A stretch of 6,684 nucleotides of DNA, from the NCBI GenBank assembly GCA_020352575.1, contig CP070681.1, positions 1,615,537-1,622,220 of the forward strand. Reading direction: 5' to 3'. Each line of letters opens with the position of its first letter. Position 1 is the stretch's first letter. The stretch is from Acidimicrobiia bacterium (GTDB lineage: Bacteria > Actinomycetota > Acidimicrobiia > Spongiisociales > JAENVV01). Of this stretch, positions 1 through 6,039 are shown piece after piece. Made by a program: the position numbers and the translations under genes. The notes under the pieces are model-generated. The model searched no databases, was not told the DNA's origin, and worked only from the letters and a program-made list of their open reading frames with translations.

Positions 1-2104
1 CGGCGAGTGCCCGGTACCGCTCGAATGCCGCCTCGGAGATGAGCTCCATGATCTCGTCCCAGCGCTCGAGGACGCTGTCGGGCTGTCGGGCGCTTCGGTG
101 GAGGAGGGATGCTTCGACCACCGACGCCAGGGTGAGCTCGAGCGTGCGCCGGGCCATCCTCGGGAGGGCGTACTTGTCCGAGATGACCTCGCCCTGCTCG
201 GTGAGCTTCATCGGGCCATCCACCACGCCCCATGGCTGGGCGAGGATCGCCTCATGGGTCGGGCCGCCACCGCGACCCACCGTGCCACCCCGGCCGTGGA
301 AGAGGCGAAGGACCACGCCATGGCGGTTCGCGACGTCACGGAGGTCCCGTTGGGCCTTGTAGATCTCCCACTGCGACGTGGTGATCCCGCCGTGCTTGTT
401 CGAGTCCGAGTAGCCGAGCATGACCTCCTGCACGTCGCCGCGGAGGCGCACCACCTCCCGGTACGACTCGACGGACAGCAGGTCGTCGAGCAGTCGGCCG
501 GCGTCGCGAAGCTCGGTGATGGTTTCGAGGAGCGGTACGAAGCCGATCGAAGCCGTACCCGAGGCGAGGTCGATGAGCCCGGCCTCCTTGGCGAGCACCG
601 CCGCAGCCAGCACGTCATCGGTGTCCCTCGTCATCGAGATGATCGACGACTCGACGACCTGCGGCCCGAAGCGGGCATGGGCATCCCGCACGGCCTCGAA
701 GGCGCCGAGCACGTGCATCGATGCGTCCGAGAGCCGCACCGCCCGGGTGAGCAGCGGCCGTGGTGACGCCAACTCATCGGCGAGCAGCGTCGTCCGCTCG
801 GACCGAGACAGGTGGTCCCACTCGATCCCTACGCGTTGCATCGCCTCGGCGATCGCTCCCGACAGGAGTTCGGCGTGCTCCCGGACATCCATGGTGGCGA
901 GGTGGAAGCCGAACGCCTGCACGTTTCGGGTGAGCCGTGCCAGTACGCCGTCGGCAATCGCCTCGCCGCGGTTGACGCGGAGGCTGGCATCGATGAGGTC
1001 CAGCTCCTCGAGCAGGTCGGCGGGGGAGAGGTAGTCCTGGCCCGGCTCGTGACGGGCGCCCGTGGCGATCCGTGTCTTCGTGCGGTTGATCCGTTCGTGG
1101 ATGAACGCCAACTTGAGTCGGTACGGCTCCTCGGCGTTGAGGCGGCCGAACCGGTCCTGGACCTCGGGGAGAGACTCTGCGTCGGCCCTGAGCGAAACGA
1201 GGAGCGCCTCGGAGACGCCGATGATGCGGAGTGAGGTCGACAGTTCCTCCGCAACCCCCTCGACCGCCGTCCGGAGGGCGCGGAGGCCGTGCTCATGCTG
1301 GATCTCGAGGATCTCGGTGGTGAGCTCGGGCGTGACGTATGGGTTCCCATCCCGGTCGCCGCCCACCCAGGTGCCGAAGCGGAGCGGCTGCTCGACCGCG
1401 TCGCCCGCCAGGCCCATCGAGCGGACCTGGCTGACGTACTCCTCGAGCACATCGGGCATCACGTCCCGGAACAACTGGTCGAAGTAGTAGATCGTGGAAC
1501 GTGCCTCGTCGACCGGTGTGGGGCGCTCGAGGCGCAGCTCGTCGGTCTGCCAGATCTGGTCGATGAGCTCGCTCACACGACGATCGAGCCGAGCGCGGTC
1601 CGCCTCCGATGCCCGAGGATCATTCCACTCGTCGAGCAGGTCGGCGATCCTGGCGAGCTTCCGGAGGATCGATCGGCGGCTCGCCTCGGTGGGATGGGCT
1701 GTGAAGACAGGGCGTAGTTCGAGACGTCCGAGCACCTCCTCGACGAGGTCGGGGGGGAGTCCCGCGTCCCGCACGGCATTGAAGGCGGTCGCAAGCCACT
1801 CCTCGCTGGTGCCCGTAGTGAGGTCCTCGACGCGGTGGTGCATCTCTGCGACGTTCGCAAGGTGGAAGTAGGTGGTGAACGCCCTCACGAGCAGCGTCAT
1901 GGTGCGCACGTCCTGCGCTCGGAGCAGGGCGTTGAGGCGCTCGGAGGTCTCCATGGACGGCGCCTCACGGAGGTCCTTCGTGAGCTCGCGCACCTCCTCG
2001 ACGAGGGCGAGGAACTGCGGGCCCTCTTGGCGGACCAGGGTCTCGCCCAACTGGTGGCCGAGCCGGCGGATGTCGTTGCGCAACGCAGCGTCGGTGGTCG
2101 TCAT
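1..2104 (-). CDS. ppc: Phosphoenolpyruvate carboxylase, 3' end cut off by the window
   Basis: This cytosolic enzyme adds bicarbonate to phosphoenolpyruvate to make oxaloacetate and phosphate, refilling the TCA cycle. The frame is open from ATG at 2104 to the left edge, giving 701 residues. Seen in order: TAHPTEASRRS with catalytic His137 (E. coli His138), WVGGDRDGNP at 246-255, ISMTRDTDDV and FVPLLETI segments, MLGYSDSNKHGG with Lys570 (E. coli Lys546), and FHGRGGTVGRGGGPTH at 602-617 with Arg605 and Arg611 (E. coli Arg581 and Arg587). The family is usually about 880-930 residues, so roughly 200 C-terminal residues are missing, including the equivalent of E. coli Arg699 and the end of the aspartate-inhibition site. 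The ATG was chosen because MTTTDAALRNDIRRLG matches the family N-terminus; upstream in-frame GTG codons lie in or beside the probable -10 box. There is no frameshift and no clear Shine-Dalgarno. Position 571 is His where E. coli has Asp. It is divergent from the TPL gene. The family call is very secure. Confidence 0.97.
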   Translation of the reverse strand, partial: MTTTDAALRNDIRRLGHQLGETLVRQEGPQFLALVEEVRELTKDLREAPSMETSERLNALLRAQDVRTMTLLVRAFTTYFHLANVAEMHHRVEDLTTGTSEEWLATAFNAVRDAGLPPDLVEEVLGRLELRPVFTAHPTEASRRSILRKLARIADLLDEWNDPRASEADRARLDRRVSELIDQIWQTDELRLERPTPVDEARSTIYYFDQLFRDVMPDVLEEYVSQVRSMGLAGDAVEQPLRFGTWVGGDRDGNPYVTPELTTEILEIQHEHGLRALRTAVEGVAEELSTSLRIIGVSEALLVSLRADAESLPEVQDRFGRLNAEEPYRLKLAFIHERINRTKTRIATGARHEPGQDYLSPADLLEELDLIDASLRVNRGEAIADGVLARLTRNVQAFGFHLATMDVREHAELLSGAIAEAMQRVGIEWDHLSRSERTTLLADELASPRPLLTRAVRLSDASMHVLGAFEAVRDAHARFGPQVVESSIISMTRDTDDVLAAAVLAKEAGLIDLASGTASIGFVPLLETITELRDAGRLLDDLLSVESYREVVRLRGDVQEVMLGYSDSNKHGGITTSQWEIYKAQRDLRDVANRHGVVLRLFHGRGGTVGRGGGPTHEAILAQPWGVVDGPMKLTEQGEVISDKYALPRMARRTLELTLASVVEASLLHRSARQPDSVLERWDEIMELISEAAFERYRALA

Positions 2105-2114
2105 GACGGCCACC

Positions 2115-2120
2115 ACGCTA
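2115..2120 (-). promoter_or_regulatory. Probable -10 box of ppc (TAGCGT)
   Basis: On the minus strand TAGCGT lies 10 bases before the ppc ATG and fits the actinobacterial TANNNT pattern. A start site 6-7 bases downstream would leave a leader of only about 3-4 bases, consistent with the lack of a ribosome binding site. No convincing -35 box is visible. This is a pattern match only. Confidence 0.4.
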
Positions 2121-2153
2121 GGCGGGCGGGGGAACAGGGTCGTCGGATCCGCG

Positions 2154-2159
2154 TAGCCT
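2154..2159 (+). promoter_or_regulatory. Possible -10 box of the TPL gene (TAGCCT)
   Basis: TAGCCT matches TANNNT and would start a transcript near 2166, giving a leader of about 23 bases that contains the ribosome binding site at 2176-2181. The hexamer at -35 spacing (GGAACA, 2131-2136) matches TTGACA only weakly. An eight-base palindrome, CGGATCCG, sits at 2144-2151 inside the spacer. The call rests on position and pattern only. Confidence 0.35.
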
Positions 2160-2175
2160 CGGCGCATACCTGCAT

Positions 2176-2181
2176 GAGGAG
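2176..2181 (+). promoter_or_regulatory. Ribosome binding site of the TPL gene
   Basis: GAGGAG lies seven bases before ATG 2189. It decides the start: the frame stays open far upstream, back through ppc, and another in-frame ATG at 2174 overlaps this motif. It is the only good Shine-Dalgarno sequence among the gene starts in the window. Confidence 0.75.
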
Positions 2182-2188
2182 TAGCGAG

Positions 2189-3574
2189 ATGGGCGAGCGT
2201 CGCCGCAGTTGGGCCGAGCCGTACAAGATCAAGATGGTCGAGCCCATCCGGATGACGACCCGCGAAGCCAGGGAAGCGGCGATCCAGGAGGCGGGCTACA
2301 ACTCCTTCCTCCTCCGATCCGAGGACGTCTACATCGACCTCCTCACCGACTCGGGCACCTCGGCGATGTCCGACCGCCAGTGGGGGAAGCTCATGGTCGG
2401 CGATGAGGCATACGCCGGTGCGCGGAGCTTCTACCGCCTCGTCGACGCGGTCCACGACATCTACGGCTACGAGGAACTCATCCCGACCCACCAGGGGCGG
2501 GGTGCTGAGCACATCCTCAGCCAACTGCTGATCTCCGAGGGCGACTTCGTCCCGGGCAACATGTACTTCACAACCACCCGGTACCACCAGGAGGCGGCCG
2601 GCGGCACCTTCGTCGATGTGATCGTCGACGAGGCCCATGACCCGACGTCGCTGTTCCCATGGAAGGGCAACGTGGACCTCGACAAGCTCAAGGCCCTCGT
2701 CGATGAGGTCGGTGCCGACAGGATCCCGTACATCTCCGTCGAGACGAACGTGAACATGGCCGGTGGCCAGCCGATGTCAATGGCGAACCTCCGGGCCACC
2801 CACGAGTACTGCTCGTCCGTCGGCATCCCCGTGATGCTCGACGCCACCCGCGCCCTCGAGAACGCCTTCTTCATCCAGCAGGGCGAGGAGGGATACGCCG
2901 ACAGGCCGATCGCCGAGATCCTTCGGGAGATCTGCTCCTACTCCGAGGGCGCCACGGTGTCGTCGAAGAAGGACAACCTCGTGAACATCGGCGGCTTCCT
3001 CGCCGTGAGGGACGAAGACCTCGCCCGCCGGGCCCGGGCGATGCTGGTCGCCTTCGAAGGCCTCCACACATACGGGGGCATGGCCGGTCGCGACATGGAG
3101 GCACTCGCCGAAGGCATCCGTGAGATGGTCGACACGGACGACCACGTCCGCGCGCGGGTCGGCCAGGTGCAGTACCTCGGTGGCAAGCTCATAGATGCGG
3201 GCATCCCGATCATCCGCCCCGTCGGTGGGCATGGCGTCTTCCTCGACGCGGCAGCGATCCTCCCGCACATCCCCCAGGATGAGTTCCCCGCAGCCGCCCT
3301 CACGGCAGCCCTCTACGTGGACTCGGGGGTCCGAGGCATGGAGCGGGGCATCGTGTCCGCCGGTCGGGACAGGGCCACCGGCGACCACCACCGGCCCAAA
3401 CTCGAGTTGGTGCGCCTCACGATCCCCCGTCGGGTGTACACGCAGGCCCACATGGACGTCACGGCTGAATCGGTGATCGAGGTGTTCGAGCACCGGGACC
3501 AGGTGGGCGGGCTCCGGTTCACGTATGAGCCGGACGAGCTGCGTTTCTTCCAGGCCCGATTCGAGCCGGTCTAG
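2189..3574 (+). CDS. tpl: Tyrosine phenol-lyase (beta-eliminating lyase, tryptophanase family)
   Basis: This PLP enzyme, of fold-type I, splits L-tyrosine into phenol, pyruvate and ammonium, reversibly. It has 461 residues; Citrobacter TPL has 456. Visible landmarks, with Citrobacter equivalents recalled from knowledge: LLTDSGT at 51-57 (Thr49, Ser51), GDEAYAG with Tyr75 (Tyr71), THQGRGAE with Arg104 (Arg100), Phe127 and Thr128 in FTTTRYH (Phe123, Thr124), Asn189 (Asn185), DATR with Asp218 and Arg221 (Asp214, Arg217), SSKKD with PLP-lysine Lys261 (Lys257), MERG with Arg386 (Arg381), and Arg409 in RLTIPRR (Arg404). Thr128 and Arg386 favour TPL over tryptophanase, which has Asp and Ile there. 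The ring pocket keeps Phe40 and Phe453, but Met288 is replaced by Leu292, so a related phenolic substrate is possible. The start is set by the GAGGAG site; the longer upstream frame is antisense to ppc. It is divergent from ppc and ends one base from dxs. The family is certain; the TPL call is likely. Confidence 0.88.
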   Translation: MGERRRSWAEPYKIKMVEPIRMTTREAREAAIQEAGYNSFLLRSEDVYIDLLTDSGTSAMSDRQWGKLMVGDEAYAGARSFYRLVDAVHDIYGYEELIPTHQGRGAEHILSQLLISEGDFVPGNMYFTTTRYHQEAAGGTFVDVIVDEAHDPTSLFPWKGNVDLDKLKALVDEVGADRIPYISVETNVNMAGGQPMSMANLRATHEYCSSVGIPVMLDATRALENAFFIQQGEEGYADRPIAEILREICSYSEGATVSSKKDNLVNIGGFLAVRDEDLARRARAMLVAFEGLHTYGGMAGRDMEALAEGIREMVDTDDHVRARVGQVQYLGGKLIDAGIPIIRPVGGHGVFLDAAAILPHIPQDEFPAAALTAALYVDSGVRGMERGIVSAGRDRATGDHHRPKLELVRLTIPRRVYTQAHMDVTAESVIEVFEHRDQVGGLRFTYEPDELRFFQARFEPV

Positions 3575-3575
3575 G

Positions 3576-5426
3576 TCAGCCGAGCGCCGAGCGGACGCCG
3601 GCGACGATTCCACCCTCGTCGAGTCCGAGTTCGGAGAGGATCCTCGCCTGGTTCCCGAACCGGAGGAACTCGTCGGGAACACCGAGGATGGTCGTCGGGG
3701 TGTCGACCCCGGCTGCTGACAGCGCCTCTGCGACGCCGGCACCGAAGCCGCCGGAGCGCACATTGTCCTCGACGGTGACGACGCGACGGTGTTCGCGCGC
3801 CCACGTGGGGAGGCGGGGGTCCATCGGCTTCACCCAGCGGGCGTTCACAGCGGTCACGCCGATGCCCTCCTCGGCAAGGCGAGCAGCCGCCTTCTCGGCC
3901 GCGGACACCATCTTCCCCGTGGCGAGGAGGAGGACGTCCTCGCCCTGCGAGAGCTGTTCCCACCGGCCGATGGTGAGGGGCGCCACCGGTAGTTCGGGGA
4001 CGGACGATGCCGTCGCCTTGGGGTAGCGGATGGCAACGGGGCCGTCATGGTCGAGCGCCGTGGTGAGCATGCGGGCGAGTTCGAGTTCGTCGGATGGCGC
4101 ACCCACGACGAGGTTGGGGACCATCCGGAGGTACGAGAGGTCGAACACGCCGTGGTGTGAGGGCCCATCAGGACCGGTGACACCGGCACGGTCGAGCACG
4201 AAGGTCACGGGGAGGTTGTGGAGGGCCACGTCACAGATGACTTGGTCGAAGGCCCGTTGCAGGAACGACGAGTAGATCGACACGACCGGCCGCTTGCCGC
4301 CCATTGCGAGTCCCGCAGCGAGCGTGACGGCGTGTTGCTCCGAGATGCCGACGTCGAAGACCCGATCGGGGAACGCCTCTGCCATGGGGGAGAGTCCGGT
4401 GGGCGATTGCATGGCAGCGGTGATGGCCACCACTTCGCTGCGGCGGGTCGCCTCCCCGAGGATGGCCGCCTCGAACACCTTCGTCATCGAGAGCGATGAG
4501 CTGAGTGGCTGACCGGTCTCGACGTCGAACTTGCCCACACCGTGGAGCTTGTCCTCGTGGTTCTCGACCGCCGGTTGGTACCCATGGCCCTTGTCGGTGA
4601 TCACGTGGAGCACGACCGGCTCGTCGAACTCCTTGGCGTTCTCCAAGGCCTCCTCGAGCCACTCCTGGTCGTGCCCGTCGATCGGCCCCGTGTACTTGAG
4701 CCCGAGCACGTCGAAGAAGGTGAGCGTGGAGAGCATCTCCTTCACGCTCTCCTTGAAGCGCATTGCGGTCTCCTCGGCGAACTCGCCGACCACTGGGAGT
4801 CGGCGGAGCATCGAGCCGAGCGCCTGCTTGGCGTCCTCGTAGCGGGGGTCGACGCGCAAGCGGGCGAGGTGCTCGGCGAGGCCACCCACCGTCGGGGCGT
4901 ACGAGCGGCCGTTGTCGTTGAGGATGATGATGAGGCCGCGGGGCTTCTCGTGGGCGATGTGGTTGAGCGCCTCGTAGGCCATGCCTCCCGTGATGGCGCC
5001 GTCGCCGATCACGGCAATGACGTAGTCGTCCTCGGTCTCCTTCGCCTGGACCAAGCCCATGGCATACGACAGTGAGGTCGATGCATGGCTGTTCTCGACG
5101 AAGTCGTGCGGGCTCTCCTCCCGACTGGGGTACCCGGACAGGCCATCGTCCTGGCGGAGGGAAGTGAAGTCCTTGCGGCCGGTGACGATCTTGTGCGTGT
5201 AGGCCTGGTGTCCGACATCCCACACGATGCGGTCCTTCGGGCTGTCGAAGACGCGATGGAGGGCGAGCGTCAACTCGACGACCCCGAGATTGGGGGAGAG
5301 GTGGCCGCCGGTCTGGGCCATGTGCTCGACGATGAAGGTGCGGATCTCATCGGCAAGGGCCGAGAGCCCTTGGAGGTCGAGCGCTCGGAGGTCGGCGGGT
5401 GACGAGACGGAATCGAGGATCGGCAT
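3576..5426 (-). CDS. dxs: 1-deoxy-D-xylulose-5-phosphate synthase
   Basis: This thiamine diphosphate (TPP) enzyme of the cytosol condenses pyruvate with glyceraldehyde 3-phosphate, releasing CO2. It is the committing step of the non-mevalonate isoprenoid pathway and also feeds thiamine and pyridoxal synthesis. At 616 residues it is full length (the family is about 620-640). Seen: GGHLSPNLG with His42 (E. coli His49), GHQAY with His73 (His80), the TPP-magnesium motif from GDGAITGG at 141-148 to NDN at 170-172, ISEQHA with catalytic Glu363 (Glu370), YSSFLQRAFDQ at 385-395, and DRAGVTGPDGPSHHG at 412-426. The C-terminal transketolase domain follows. NDNGRSYAPTVGG is typical of actinobacterial DXS. 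MPILDSVSSPADLR is a normal family N-terminus, and no in-frame start occurs in the 18 bases before this ATG. There is no obvious Shine-Dalgarno. It converges on the TPL gene and diverges from the GNAT gene. Confidence 0.97.
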   Translation of the reverse strand: MPILDSVSSPADLRALDLQGLSALADEIRTFIVEHMAQTGGHLSPNLGVVELTLALHRVFDSPKDRIVWDVGHQAYTHKIVTGRKDFTSLRQDDGLSGYPSREESPHDFVENSHASTSLSYAMGLVQAKETEDDYVIAVIGDGAITGGMAYEALNHIAHEKPRGLIIILNDNGRSYAPTVGGLAEHLARLRVDPRYEDAKQALGSMLRRLPVVGEFAEETAMRFKESVKEMLSTLTFFDVLGLKYTGPIDGHDQEWLEEALENAKEFDEPVVLHVITDKGHGYQPAVENHEDKLHGVGKFDVETGQPLSSSLSMTKVFEAAILGEATRRSEVVAITAAMQSPTGLSPMAEAFPDRVFDVGISEQHAVTLAAGLAMGGKRPVVSIYSSFLQRAFDQVICDVALHNLPVTFVLDRAGVTGPDGPSHHGVFDLSYLRMVPNLVVGAPSDELELARMLTTALDHDGPVAIRYPKATASSVPELPVAPLTIGRWEQLSQGEDVLLLATGKMVSAAEKAAARLAEEGIGVTAVNARWVKPMDPRLPTWAREHRRVVTVEDNVRSGGFGAGVAEALSAAGVDTPTTILGVPDEFLRFGNQARILSELGLDEGGIVAGVRSALG

Positions 5427-5438
5427 GGGGTGTCGAAG

Positions 5439-5444
5439 AGTGTA
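5439..5444 (-). promoter_or_regulatory. Probable -10 box of dxs (TACACT)
   Basis: On the minus strand TACACT lies 12 bases before the dxs ATG and fits TANNNT well. The transcript would start about 5-6 bases before the ATG, leaving no room for a Shine-Dalgarno, and none is seen. No clear -35 box was found at 16-18 base spacing. Confidence 0.5.
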
Positions 5445-5478
5445 CGGCGAGCGGCCGGGAAGGAGATGGTCGGAGACC

Positions 5479-5484
5479 TACGAT
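5479..5484 (+). promoter_or_regulatory. Leaderless-type -10 box of the GNAT gene (TACGAT)
   Basis: TACGAT is followed by exactly six bases (CCGGCT) and then GTG 5491. This is the standard actinobacterial leaderless layout, in which the first base of the start codon is also the transcription start. It supports GTG 5491 as the true start. No -35 box is recognisable. Confidence 0.6.
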
Positions 5485-5490
5485 CCGGCT

Positions 5491-6030
5491 GTGTTCACCA
5501 CCGAACGACTCAGGCTGCGACGCTGGCAGGAGGGCGATGTCGCCCCTTTCGCCGCCATGAGCGTGGACCCGGACGTCATGCGCTACTTCCCGAGTTTCGT
5601 GTCCCAGGAGGACACGCGGGCACTCGTCCAGCGGTTCGACGGCGTGTTCGACGAGCACGGGTTCGGGCCGTGGGCGTTGGAGCACGACGGCGAGTTCGTC
5701 GGGTTCACGGGGCTCCTCGTCCACACCTTCCCGGCACACTTCACCCCTGCGGTCGAGGTCGGCTGGAGGCTGCGGAGGGAGGCGTGGGGCCGGGGATTCG
5801 CCACGGAGGCCGCTCGTGAGGCACTCAGGATCGGCTTCGAGGAGCACGACCTCGATGAGATCGTGTCGATGACGGTCCCAGCCAACGTCAGGTCGGTCGC
5901 AGTGATGGAGCGCCTCGGCATGACCCGCGATCGCGCTGACGACTTCGACCACCCCCGGGTGGAGGAGGGCTCACCACTGCGCCGTCATGTGCTCTACCGC
6001 CTGTCCCGATCCCAGTGGGCGGGCTCCTAG
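5491..6030 (+). CDS. GNAT family N-acetyltransferase, RimJ/RimL-like
   Basis: The predicted 179-residue enzyme moves an acetyl group from acetyl-CoA to an amino group; the substrate cannot be told from sequence. The N-terminus TTERLRLRRWQEGDV is the usual opening of the RimJ/RimL-like branch. The core shows FVGFTGLL at 69-76 (central strand), then EVGWRLRREAWGRGFATEAA at 89-108, which contains the acetyl-CoA pyrophosphate loop RREAWGRGFA, and finally VPANVRSVAVMERLGM at 129-144, the conserved C-terminal part with the Asn-x-x-Ser-x-x-x-x-x-x-x-Leu-Gly pattern. Length is typical. I chose GTG 5491 because the family N-terminus begins there and a TANNNT box sits six bases upstream. Longer in-frame starts would run into dxs and its promoter. 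Its stop codon overlaps the probable promoter of the nitroreductase gene. Real targets in this family include ribosomal protein N-termini, antibiotics and small amines. Confidence 0.9.
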   Translation: MFTTERLRLRRWQEGDVAPFAAMSVDPDVMRYFPSFVSQEDTRALVQRFDGVFDEHGFGPWALEHDGEFVGFTGLLVHTFPAHFTPAVEVGWRLRREAWGRGFATEAAREALRIGFEEHDLDEIVSMTVPANVRSVAVMERLGMTRDRADDFDHPRVEEGSPLRRHVLYRLSRSQWAGS

Positions 6031-6033
6031 CCT
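6028..6033 (+). promoter_or_regulatory. Leaderless-type -10 box of the nitroreductase gene (TAGCCT)
   Basis: TAGCCT is followed by six bases (CATTCC) and then ATG 6040, the same leaderless spacing as at the GNAT gene. The first three bases of the box are the GNAT stop codon TAG. No Shine-Dalgarno is present in the nine-base gap between stop and start, which favours an own promoter over translation from a GNAT mRNA. Confidence 0.6.
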
Positions 6034-6039
6034 CATTCC

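Noticed and set aside
98..766. A 222-codon open frame on the plus strand opposite ppc.
   Set aside because: It is antisense to the most conserved part of ppc; its composition is a mirror of ppc codons.
1835..2188. The TPL reading frame stays open 118 codons upstream of ATG 2189.
   Set aside because: The extra part is antisense to the well-conserved ppc N-terminus, has no TPL homology, and the Shine-Dalgarno at 2176-2181 fixes the start downstream.
2189..3574. Tryptophanase (tnaA) as the identity of this gene.
   Set aside because: The tryptophanase-specific Asp and Ile positions are Thr128 and Arg386 here, and FTTTRYHQE and GDHHRPKLE match TPL rather than TnaA.
2777..3763. A 328-codon open frame on the minus strand opposite TPL.
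   Set aside because: It shadows the conserved TPL coding strand and overlaps the end of dxs. Long antisense frames are expected at this GC content, and no family motif is visible.
4231..5223. A 330-codon open frame on the minus strand inside dxs.
   Set aside because: It is a shifted frame of dxs, rich in Arg, Gly and Pro, with no recognisable domain.
5460..5819. AAGGAG directly followed by ATG 5466, opening an alternative frame.
   Set aside because: The frame is out of register with the GNAT protein, has no family match, and there is no spacing between the purine run and the ATG.
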